From Trebouxia sp. TZW2008 (taxonomy: Eukaryota; Chlorophyta; Trebouxiophyceae; Trebouxiales; Trebouxiaceae), in the NCBI GenBank assembly GCA_002118135.1, contig BDIU01000560.1, positions 1-31,488 of the forward strand: 31,488 nucleotides of DNA, in the 5' to 3' direction. Positions 1-10,600 of the stretch are shown piece after piece. The notes below the pieces were generated by a model that was not told where the DNA came from, did not search any database, and was given only the letters and a program-made list of their open reading frames with translations. Both the position numbers and the translations under genes were made by a program. Position 1 is the first letter of the stretch. Each line of letters starts with the position of its first letter.

Positions 1-767
1 AGTCACATGGGCGCCACCAGAAGCCTCTGCTTGCATGCTATGGGGTGGAGATGAGTTGCGGGCTCAGCGTCCCAAAAGTAACGGCTAGACTGACCGTGAC
101 CCGCAGCACCCCGCACGTGTCCCGTCTATGTCGTTACGCGGCCTGGGAACCCAACCTGGAGCACCAAAAAGTAGCAGTGATCTGTTTTGTCCGCCCAGAA
201 TGAGGATGACAAAGCTTCTTAATGCCGTATCTGCCTGCTTTGGAGACAGACTCATGAGGCAGGAGCCTCAATCTCGGTGCGTTGTGCTCAATACATGTGC
301 ATGCTGCAGCCAGGCTGACCATGCAGTTTAGCATGCCCCATTGGCTGCTGTTTTTTATGATCAGCAAATCTGTGCCCTGAGGCCTTGCCTAGCTTACAAA
401 CTGATTGCTCTACTGCATGCGCACGCCAGGTGCATTGACGTCGAATCACAAGTCTGCCAACTCTCCACCCATGCTGCCAATGTTGCCTCAATTGTTGACT
501 TTGGCATCATGCTGTACATAGTCATGTATTACAGTCATTGCGCTTCCAGGTATTTCCGGTATTTCATGCGGCTTATTGGACACGACTCGTCACTGTCACA
601 CGAGAGACTAGTGTTGGGCCGGTGCTGCCGGCTGCTGGGCTCAGATGATGTTGCTGTAGGACATTGCAGGCTTCTGACCCATGCATGAGCACATGACACT
701 GTCTGTGATGTCTGTGTGTGTTGTGTGCTCTAGGCCCTGAGCATCGGCTTTGCGGGTTCCGCATTCA
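1..767. other. Region upstream of PIGU, no supported gene
   Basis: Several short open frames of 60-115 codons occur on both strands, but none shows a recognisable domain, none has supporting splice sites, and several start only at non-ATG codons. The last part presumably holds the promoter and 5' leader of the PIGU gene that starts at 768. A 3' end of a gene lying outside the window cannot be excluded. Confidence 0.4.
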
Positions 768-3515
768 ATGAAAGCATCGTTCCTTGAGCAATCCGGCTGC
801 CTGGCTTGTCGCATTGGCCTTGCATGGACCATCGGGGACGTTTTAGTGCGGAGAGTTGAGCTAAATATTCCTCTTCACAGCTTTGTCAGCGTTCAGGAGG
901 CTTTGTTCTGGACAAGCGTTGGCCGATCACCGTTCACAAGCTCGATTTTCCGTGGTCCCCCTTTGCTGTTGTCATTGACACGTTTATGTTCCAGTCACGT
1001 CGTCTTGCAAGCTACTTTGCTGAGCTTGATCGATTGGATCACTGCAAACATTTTGTCGAGAGTTGCTGCTGTGGTTGACAGACAAGACAAGCTCAAACAC
1101 TCAGGTGTGCACAGAGAGGCGAAAGTTGCCTGCTACTGCAATATCTTACACCTTTGAGCGACCGGTGCTGCAGAGCACACGCTAGTGAGGCAGTCAGCAG
1201 CAATTCTATATCTAGTAAATCCATGCCTGATCTTGAGCAGTGCAGCGGGATCGGCAGCAAGCTTTGCCAACCTGTCAGTTGCTTCAGCACTGTACGGAGC
1301 ATTGATTGGAACTCCAGCCCTGGCTGCCCTAGGAATAGCAATGGCAACTTACCTGTCTGCTCATCCACTGCTTCTGCTGGTAAGCAACAGCCACTCTACA
1401 GTTCCAAACAGCTGATTTCATTGCGTCAGGACAGATGAGCTGGCTTGTGACAAGACGGTATAGGGCTTTTGGCAAAAGATATATCTTTGTGTGTGCTAAT
1501 ACAGGTGCCCACAACATTGTTGCTGCGCCAGTCTGTCAAGACCCAGCATTCAACAAGTTACGCTGTGACAGTCCAAGCTTCAGCAAATGCATCAGATACT
1601 GAGCCCAGTAGTGCAGACAAGCAGCAAGCACTAAACCAAGCTCAGCACACAGCTGCGAATCAGATCTGCCTGCAGTTCATTGCATGCTTTGGCTTGTTCC
1701 TGACATGCTTGCTGCTCTTATCTGACATTCAGCTGAGTTCGTACTCAGATCACTTCACTACCACAGTCTTCAGCCAGAGTCAGATCAACAGCAAAGGACG
1801 CAGCACACTGCCTCTGGGAGCGTCCAAACCTATGCACTGGACACGGCATGTGTATGAGTACATGATATTGGTAAGCTTGTCTCCGTAGTTCCCCATGGCA
1901 GTGCAAATGTGGCAGTGAGCTCTGAATGTATCTTAGCAAGCAGAAGATGTTCCCATTGCAGCAGCTGCAGCAGCTCTGCAGCTGTCATGATTATAAAGCG
2001 CCCCGTGCTCCGCAAGGACTCAGTGTCTGATCCAGAACAAGCATGCAAGCAAAACTGCCAGTTGGTGCTAACTGCCATTTACCTTATTCAGCGTGACTGC
2101 AGTACACGTTTAATGCTGTTCTTTTGTATTGCACCTGCAGCATCAGCACGTGTCGCTCTGTTTGCTTCATCACGTGTGCCCATGCTTGCTCTCAAAGTGT
2201 CTTTGTTAGCATCTGTTGGGTGACTACGGCTGCACTAGTGACTTATCAGTATTGGTTAGTCGATTCTTGTCAAGCAAAGCTACTGCTAGCAGGGACCAGA
2301 TTCAAGCCCCAACATTGGGATGTGGTGGTACTTCTTTGCAGAGGTTTTCCCCTCTTGGAAGGCACCTCTCAAAGCCCTCTTTGGCTTTGCAACTGTCATT
2401 CCTCCACTGCTGCTGACCATCAAGCTGCACCAGAATCCTCTGTTGCTGTTTCTGTGCCAGTGTATAGTCAACAGCATGCTGAAGCCATACCCCACAGCTG
2501 CTGATGCAGCCCAGTTCATGGTAAGCTTGCCACCATCAATGCATCGCATGCCATGTTTTGCCAGGAGGTGCAGCATGTGCGTTTCAGCCCTAGCCCATGA
2601 TTACGCTGCAGCGTTTATGCTGTGCTCTACCTTGCCACACGTGGTCATTTGCAAGAGTGCCTTCTCGTTTATTTGCTTCAGGCTTGCAGGGGAACATGCT
2701 GAGTCTGCTAGCTCTTCTTGTTGCCTGTCTTGCCAAACAATGCACTAGACGTGTGTCAGGTTGCATGTCTTGTCAACACTGAGGATTGACCCAGCCATAA
2801 TGCCATTGCATCTGAAGACACAGTGCAGAATTACCGTGTGTTTGGTCTCAACCAAAGTGAGGCAGAACATGTCTCCTGCCAGCATCTTGATTCATGGTAG
2901 CTTGCATGTTTGCAGAAAGATGACAAAGAGCACACCACAAAACGTAATTGCTGCTTCTCTGCAGGCTTTCCTGCCTCTGTTCCCTGAGCTGCTTGTGCAG
3001 CTGCCTTCAGCAGTATTTTCTGCGTCCAGCTTACTAATGCTGGCTTACCTGGGGCCCACTATGTGGTACCTCTGGATGGATGCAGGCACAGGCAATGCAA
3101 ACTTCTTCTATGCCATCACTTTGCTGTGGGGTGCTTGGCAGGTTAGTCTGCAGTTCCCCTGCTGTCTGATGACTTCTATTCCCCTGCTGGTTGGCCACTC
3201 CTGTTTGTGCCACTGCTGTTTGATCAAGGTTCATGATAGCAGCTGTTCACTGATGCAATGGCAGGTGCAGCTCTACCCTAAGAGTACAGCCAATCGCTGT
3301 GTGAGACAGTCTGTGTTGCCGGGGTAATGCATGCACTGACACAAGCTGCAGCTTACAGTGCGTATCGCGCATCCCAGGGCTTTACTGCTGTGCAGGCCAT
3401 GTTGCTGTTACAGCTATTGTCTGCTGCAATAGAGCCTGATGATTCAGCTCAGGAGCCACAAAAGCATGATTCGCACTTGCAACAACCTATTCGCCAAGAG
3501 ACAAACACTATTTGA
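768..3515 (+). CDS. PIGU: PIG-U, GPI transamidase subunit (six exons)
   Basis: PIG-U (Cdc91 in yeast) is a multi-spanning ER membrane subunit of the GPI transamidase, which cuts the C-terminal signal of proproteins and attaches the preassembled GPI anchor; partners are GPI8/PIG-K, GAA1, PIG-S and PIG-T. My exon model is 768-1104, 1174-1379, 1505-1870, 2293-2520, 2965-3141 and 3396-3515. All phases fit and give 477 residues; the human protein has about 435. Visible family motifs are RVELNIPLHSF near residue 29, YLVNPCLILS around 125, SPNIGMWWYFFAEVF around 310, KPYPTAADAAQFM at the end of exon 4 and GTGNANFFYAIT near 425. Many hydrophobic segments fit a membrane protein. The excess length lies mainly in a polar Ser/Ala/Gln-rich insert in exon 3 (about 45 residues after position 190). 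The first ATG gives an N-terminus of the expected length, but its Kozak context is weak. The short C-terminal exon is the least certain part. Confidence 0.85.
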
Positions 3516-4239
3516 CAAGGGTGTCACTTTCAGGAGCATTTTCAAGACCTGTTTAGCTGGCCTCTGCCAGAAGCTGCCGAGTCAGTTAGCTTGTCAAGTC
3601 CATGCATTGCTTGGTCAATTGTCGCATGGCACTGTTACATCAGGTCCACGCTGTGGCATGCTGTCTCTGGCTCGGCTGTACCATTTTGTGCGTTGAGTAG
3701 CTGCTGATACATGCTAGAGTCTATCTCACATCAGGTCAATGCTGATAGCTCGGTGTGTATGAATGAGGTGTGGTGCAGCCCAAGTGCAGGAAAGCTGTAC
3801 AATTGAACTCAAGGTCTCTCTCAAGCAAACTTACAGATTGAGCACCTGTGAGTGCAGCTTGAAACCTAGTTGCAGTGATTAGCCCATCTAAATAGGTTAT
3901 TCTCATCATGTCTGTCAAGCGAAGGCAAAGTGTCCAAAAACTCCATTCTGGTTGTGCTGGAGCTATATAATGACAAGGCAGCAATACAGCTGAATTGAAC
4001 AAAATTGTACGCAAGATTCCTACCCAGCGCTACCTTTGCCACTACAAGTTCATAGCTGGCAACGCGCAGTCTAATGAAAGTACAAGACCTAAAAGAAACT
4101 CTACACAAACAGCAATAGTTTTGGAGGCATCACCTAAACAAACAAAGCACTGCATCTTGTGTTGTACACAACAACTGACAACACGCATAACACGGGACCC
4201 TCGAACGATTCAAAAAGGTAGAGAACAGGGCAATGCTTA
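3516..4239. other. Intergenic stretch after PIGU
   Basis: Open frames of 80-92 codons exist on both strands (for example 3736-4014 and 3866-4108 on the minus strand), but they overlap one another, lack recognisable motifs and are AT-richer than the coding exons nearby. No tRNA-like cloverleaf or repeat array was found. It probably holds the PIGU 3' UTR and spacer. Confidence 0.4.
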
Positions 4240-5340
4240 GACTTAGCAGGACCAACTATCCATGTCCATCCTGTTCAGGGCGTCTGTCGGGGCTGTGCAG
4301 GGTGCACGTGCAGACCCCAATGGACATGCATCTGTCGCTGTAAGGTGCTGCTTGAACATAAAATACTGACAGATTCTGCATGTTAAATGCCAAAGCATGG
4401 CCGGGTCATTTTTTTCCAGATCATCTGTGCGTGTATGGTTGAGCTCTGCTGCAAGTCTCTGCCCACTGCAGATGGCTGGAGCAACAATGTCTGCAATCAT
4501 GTCCACAGCCTTTGACGCCATAAAAAGCATGTCTGAACCTGACTTACAACCACCAGATCGTGTTGTTGCACAGGGCTGCAGTGGTCCAGACGCTCACCTC
4601 AACACCGTGTCGTGTGTCAGCTTTTCACAGCTTGCGTTCTTTTTTGATGCGTTTTTGAATCTGGAGCGGGTGACGCTTGTGACGTTGCTCGCTCCTGCTG
4701 CAAGGATACCCTGCAAAGGACGAAGCGATCTTGCATACTGCCTTCGACTCAGCGTGGCGAGCTTTTCCGGCAGATTGAGCAAGCTTGACTGCACGGACAC
4801 TCTAGATAACGACAGCTCGGGCAAAGTCTTGATTGATGCCACGCACCTGTTTCGACCTTGACTGGCCGCTGCTTGCACGGTTTGAGCGCAAGATTGCCTG
4901 TATCTTTGACGAAGTACGTACGCGAGAGTTATCATGTCCACAAATACCATGGTTGCTCCCTGTCCAACAGCTAACCCTTCATCAAATGGTCGTCGCGGGC
5001 TTTGCCTACGGACTTCAGGCGTTCAGGATGCTGCGTCCCTGCTGCTTCGAGGTTAGCATCGTTACGCTTCCATTTACGTCAACCTGGATGTCACCTTTGA
5101 TGTCACCTCCAGAATAAGGCAGGCATGACTAAGGCAAAGGGCATCTGACTTTTTGCCGCAAAAGCATGTTGTCAAGGCCTCCTCGCAACTGCCCAAGCCT
5201 AAGCGCTCGAGCCCCTGGCAGCATCGTGTGATGCCATGCGTACGCGCTGCCAGACTGCCAAGCGGTCTGGCTGAAATTATGGGTGCAAATTGAGAGGAAA
5301 TACCGTGTGCAACCGGCAAGGTAAGTTGCATATTCATATG
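4240..5340. other. Probable gene region, strand and exons unresolved
   Basis: This block looks coding-like on both strands and I cannot decide between them. On the minus strand, frames at 4594-4950 and 4243-4530 are rich in helix-forming residues, and a donor-like site follows codons for LTHDTVL, but the phases of these two pieces do not join. Another minus frame ends in a basic tail, QKRIKKERKL, before a stop. On the plus strand, a piece ending CIFDE sits before GTACGT at about 4914, and a piece reading IYVNLDVTFDVTSRIRQA ends in TGA at about 5128. No piece matches a family I recognise. It is reported as one unresolved locus rather than as a guessed gene. Confidence 0.35.
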
Positions 5341-5829
5341 TTGAATCCTGTTTGGAGCAGCAAAACATTATGCATGCCTGGCGGCTTTGCTTTGCAACCA
5401 GCCTTCAGCAAGGTTGTTGTGGCGTGTCAATGGAATCAACATGTCTTTACTCGATCTTGCGTGCCTTCCCAGCCCACATAACACGCAAAGTTGTAACATC
5501 ATCATGATGGTATCATGTCTGTTGGCAACAAAACAAAAACTGCACAGCCCCAGTTCCTGCACTGCATCACCCAAGCAATGGCCTGTCAACACTGTCAAAA
5601 CATGTATGACAACAACCACAACCTCCAATGTAAGAGCAAAGACAGCATGCTTTAAGAGCACAGATCATCATTCAAATCCTGAGGTACGTAATATGTATCA
5701 GATAAAAGGCCAGAAATGACACATGTCAATCACTAGCTAGGAACCCTAACATGTCACCTCTACTTTCCAGACTTGTTCAGGTTCAAATCTTGTCACATTC
5801 TTGATTATGGGCTTGACAGCTGACCACAC
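5341..5829. other. Spacer downstream of the LRR gene, nothing recognised
   Basis: Overlapping opposite-strand frames at 5368-5661 (minus) and 5387-5719 (plus) are shadows of each other, with skewed composition (Val/Ile runs against Thr runs) and no motif. The part next to 5830 should contain the 3' UTR of the minus-strand LRR-like gene. A tRNA B-box-like word near 5780 has no matching acceptor stem around it. Confidence 0.35.
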
Positions 5830-7136
5830 TCAGGCAGCAATTTGATCAGCAGTATAATTGAAGAGGCGGGGCTCTGTGATCAATCGCATGTGTGGCAAAG
5901 CCATGCTTACAGTGATTGCAAACTTGCCAGCATCTCCAGGAAGTGTTGCTCTCCGCATTATCATCTCACCAAGAGGCAGCTCTGGGGGACTTTCATCAGC
6001 CTCTTTTGCTAGTTTGACTGGCAAAAATGGCTTTTGATCACCAAAGTCACCACACAGAAGCACGGCCGACAAATGCTGCAGCTCTGTGAGACCCAGGTAG
6101 GCGACTTTCAATTGGGGGAAGCCCAATTCCAGCGCCTTTAAATCCTTCAAACTCCGCACATCTATGCATTTAGGTGCATTGTATCTATCAGGATCTGAGA
6201 GCCTTGGCAACGCACTACATCGCAAGCACAGGTGCTGCAGCTTCGGAGCCCTCTCGATCAGATCATGTACGTCATCTGCAGACAGGCCTCCAGAAATGGC
6301 TATCAGCTTCAGCTTGGACTCAGGCGCATGAGGCATTGCCTTCTTGTCAGTAATCTCCACTACGAATCCAACATCAATAAGGAGGCATTGCAGTGTGGGG
6401 TGGTGCAGCAAGGCCAGTGGCATAGCTGCTGTTGTCCATCTGTCATCATATGCTTTGGAGGGGTAGCATCGCACTCCTAGACTGTGCAGCTTGGGCAAAG
6501 CTACAAATGGCGCCAAGTCACCGTGAGATCCTAGATGACCGCTGAAGACTTCTAGTGTTGGAGGCAGCTTCTTAAGGAAGTCTGGATAGATGTCTGCTGC
6601 TGACACAAGCAGCCTGGTCAGGCGCAGGCTGGAGCATTTGAACAAGCTCATGATCAGCTCAGCTTCTTCGTTCTCATCTAGCATGAGTATGAGCTCTTCA
6701 AGCTGAGAGCCATGCTGCTCCAGCCACTTTGCAACCAGACTACAATTCTTCAGGCTGCGCTTCTTGTCCCGGCTGTCAGGGATGGCAACAAGGCAAATCT
6801 TGGTGATGGAACTGCCAGGCTTTAAGGCGTTGGCCACTTGCTTTTCTGGAGACTCGCGACCGCGCTTCAAGGTAACAGGTATCACGACGGTCAGCTGAGT
6901 TGCTGAAGTCTCGGGATACAGTGAGCTGGTCGCCTGCAAATCGCAATCACCATCGAATCATGACCGCTCGTAGACTTGCAAGTGCCGACTCTACAGTGAT
7001 CTGTGACAGCAGAGCGCGAAAAGTTGCGACAAACTGGAGCAGGCAGTAAGGTTTGCGCTGTGAGCCGCTTCAACTCAACCACGCCTTGCCAGATCTACAC
7101 ACGTTGTCCGCAAGTTACCTTGTCGCTAGTCGCCAT
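5830..7136 (-). CDS. Leucine-rich-repeat-like protein, 18-nt first exon
   Basis: A long open frame (6933 down to 5830, about 367 codons) encodes a Leu-rich soluble protein with irregular repeats such as LKALELGFPQLKVAYLG, PKLQHLCLRCSALPRL and LPKLHSLGVRC, resembling the LRR part of F-box/LRR proteins. No F-box, signal peptide or membrane segment is visible. The frame has no ATG near its 5' end (the first codon counted upstream is TTG), and it is preceded by a good acceptor, TTTGCAG. Upstream at 7136-7119 lies ATG GCG ACT AGC GAC AAG followed by the donor GTAACT; the phase is 0 on both sides and the ATG has G at -3 and +4. I therefore model two exons, 7136-7119 and 6933-5830, with a 185-nt intron and 373 residues. 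The N-terminal part is basic (KRGRESPEK). The gene is divergent from the FAS1 gene at 7620. Its function is unknown; a role as a ligand- or substrate-binding scaffold is only an inference from the fold. Confidence 0.75.
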
Positions 7137-7619
7137 GGCAATCCTGCTGATCACTTCCTCGGCTTTTGTGTCGCCTTGTTTATCTTGAGCCGGTTGGTGG
7201 ACCCAAAAGAGAACAAGCCTGGAGAACGGGATACAAAGCTCGATGCAACAGCCATAGAAGGAGACAGAGCTGCAGAGCAACCCTTCTTTGTCTTCACTGC
7301 GTTGCTCTCTGGCTTCGGAATAGTCTTCTTCACGAAATTTAAAGCTGGCGTCATGCTCCATCTTGCCTGTCCAATAATGGACAGTTTGACCTGGGCACGT
7401 CGCACCTTTGCTGCGCTTGCGACGCGCCAACATGTGCTGCCTGAGCAGTCGCGTTCGTGTGTGTACGCGTATTGATTATCTGCGCGTTATCGACCGCGTG
7501 TCGAAGGACAGAGCTGCGCACTTGATTCGGCGAGGCGTTTCGCAGACCAGCAGATCGACTCAAATAGCGTTTGGCTGCCTTCTCTGCTGCTTGAGGTACC
7601 TTCGCAGAGTGTCGCAGGC
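7137..7619. promoter_or_regulatory. Divergent intergenic region between LRR and FAS1 genes
   Basis: Only about 480 nt separate the modelled start codons of the two divergent genes, so this stretch must contain both 5' leaders and probably a shared promoter. It is not empty of open frames: 7095-7433 on the minus strand starts with ATG and a basic MLARRKRSKG segment, a second minus frame (7151-7405) is also basic, and a plus frame at 7053-7475 has hydrophobic segments. They overlap one another, none has a recognisable domain, and I do not call them genes. No TATA box is obvious. Confidence 0.45.
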
Positions 7620-10600
7620 ATGCAAGGCGCACGCAAGGGGATCGCAGCGGCTATACTGCTTGCATGTTTGGCAGGTAACGCTCATAACGCCTGCGCAGCG
7701 GCATTAGTGACCTCCACCGCCAGTGCACCTGTCATACTATGCACCTGCAACCATGCAGTATGCGTTGATGTCACCCTGCGACGGCACCAACACTCAACGA
7801 TGTTCAGACGGCCATTGACTGCGCTGCCACAAAATTTGTCCGCTTGACAAGCCTTTGAATATGTTCAGGCGGTGTCCGAAGCGATGACTCGTCCATTTTC
7901 GGAAAGTATTTCCAACAGAGTCAATGCTCCTCCCCATACAGTCTCGCCGCTGAGTCGCACAGCTTGCAGACCTTAGCAGCTGCAGTCAAGGTATAGGGGG
8001 ACGGCCCGCCGCTCAGCCACCGCTCAGAGCTGCAGGATTCTTAGGGCCTGAAATCGTACATGCATTGCAGGCTGCCGGGCTCGTAAATGATTTGGATTTG
8101 AGCTCATCGGCAATCACAGTGTTCGCGCCAACTGATGACGCTTTTGCAGCACTTGCTGCTGCTCTGAATCTGACTCCAGAAGACTTGTTGTCCAAGAGTG
8201 ACCTTCTCAGTGTGGTACGACAAAGACTGCAGGATCTGACAGCAGTGCCTGTGCAAAGCCTTGTCTGGCAAGTGTGTTTTGCATTGTTGAGCTATACAAA
8301 ATTTACAAACAGCAATTTGACATTGCAGATTCTTGAATACCACATCTATGACAAGGCCGCCTACAAGGTTGCAGACTTCAAGAAGCACAACACTCTGGTC
8401 ACTGCAGAGGGAGAGAGCCTTAAGGTGACTGTCAATCTCTGTCAGTCAACTTCACCAATTGAATATGATTTGCATTACCTGAGAGACCTGCACCGTCAAA
8501 GCTGCTGTCGCCAAAAAACCAGCTTTTGCAGTCTGAAAGTTTTGACTCAAAGTCAATCTGCTGTGCTTGTTCATTGTCTGTCATCAGGCTGAGATTGTTG
8601 ATCTGTTGTCTGTTGCATGCGTCATTTCCACTACGCATGCAGCAACTGTTGTCTCCATGTGACAGGTGAAGACAGTTGGAGACATTGTGACTGTGACCCC
8701 AACAGCTGGGTCCCCTGCAACAATCCTGGTGTCAGATCGGAGCGCCTGCAAGGCATACGTTCACATCATTGACACAGTGCTGATCCCTGCTGCGGTGAGC
8801 TTGCAGCAGTGTATGAGCATGACTTATCATTATAGCCGCAACTGCCTGATTTCACGCATTGATCAAGTGTAATCCATTGGCATGAAGGTAGTTTGCACAA
8901 TGAGTGGCCAAGCAGCATCCTAGCAAGCTCATGGCGTCAGCATTGACATGACCTGCAACAGAAAGGCCTGATCATGCTGAACTCTGACCCTTGTGCTGTC
9001 ATGACGTCGTAAGCAGCAACTGTATCAGCAAAAAACAGCAGCTCACACTCTCAAATTCAATGCAACTGAGCACAACAACTTGCAAAAGCTAGCCTACTCA
9101 TTGGACGTACTGAAAAGCCATGCCGTCAGCATGTAAGCAAATTGCAGATTAGGTGTCTCAGTCAGAAAGAGTGTAAGGGACGCACATCAGCCACAGACCC
9201 CCCTGGCTGATCAGACCAGCTGTACATTGTTGCATTGACATGATATGCAGGCAGCAGCCAAGCTGGGATTGCCAAGCGTGGATATATCAGGAGCAGCAGA
9301 GACAGAGACTGAGGCCGTACAGGGTGTTGTTGACAAGAAGACTGGTGCTGCAACCCCAGTAGCCACTGTGCCTGTTGAGACAGTCATTGTGACACCAGCC
9401 ACTCGTTTGCCTGAGGTGTCAGCTGCCACCACACCAGCTGTTGCTGTCTCAGGTGAGCAATACTTGGCTCGTGTGTTTGTCATTGTGAAGGTCTGTCTTG
9501 CATATTTGCCTGCATTGGCAACATTGCAGGAAGCAGTACACCTGCTGATGCCTATGGCATGCACTGAAATAACGCTGAATGGCGTGCTTGTGAGCTGCTC
9601 CACGTGGCTGTGTGTTGCTATCCTGCTTAACCAAGCTGTTACAGATTCAGTTGCACCTGCATGCTGACACAAGCTGCAATACCGATGACATCTGCTGGTT
9701 GCATTGTGTAAAAGCAGCATGTGCAGGGCAAACATTGACGGGGACCTTTACTTCACTGCTACTTCCCTGCTGTAGTACAGGTGCTTCTGCTGTGCCATCA
9801 AAGACAACAAGCACAGGGCTTATCAATTGACAGTGCGGTTCTTGCTGCATTGCAGGTGCTTGTATTGTGCCATCAGCCACAATGCAGGGCTCTCACTTTA
9901 CAGTGCCAACCTCGTCACATGTTAGGTGCTTGTGTTGTGCCATCAGCCCTGAACAGTGCAGGGCTATGCCTTTGGCAAAGTAACTGTGCTGCATTACAGG
10001 TGCTCGTATTGTGCCTTCACCTGAGGCTGTGCCAATAGTCATTCCAGTCACCCCAGCTGCCACCCCTGAGCCGTCCACCAAAGGCCTCCTGGCAGGTCTA
10101 CTAGGCAAGAAGACGCCCCTGAACACCTTTGCCCCCGCCCCTACCCCCAAGGCTACCCAAGAGGCAACCCCTGCCCCCTCCAAGAAGGACCTGAAGGATC
10201 TGTTGCTGAAGGACACGCCCACACCAACTGCTGCGCCTTTGAAGGCTATTGTGGTGCCTGCTACCACCACTGTGCCTGCTGTTGCAGTGTCAGGTGAGCA
10301 TTGCAAGCTTGTCTGGTGCTTTGATACTAGGGTGCTGCTGCTTAGTTAAACCTCAGCCCGGATGGTTTTGCCTTCAGCTGCAGTGACCTGTGAAATGGCA
10401 TTTTTGGTGTTACGATGTCAGACTTTGTGTTGCAGTTTCACAGCACCCAAGGAAAGGCACACAACTCCAGGTGCCTGTTGCTTTTTCGACATTGCTTTGG
10501 TTTTTCATGTTTTTGAATATGACATGTTTGCCTTGCTGCCACAGGCGCTCGCACAGTGCCCCCAGCTGCAGTGCCAACTCCCACAGCTGTGGTGGTGCCA

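Noticed and set aside
2281..2320. tRNA-like B box (GATTCAAGCCC)
   Set aside because: It lies in the start of PIGU exon 4 and no acceptor stem or anticodon arm surrounds it.
6232..6480. 82-codon plus-strand frame
   Set aside because: It is antisense to the continuous LRR-like coding exon and has no motif or splice context of its own.
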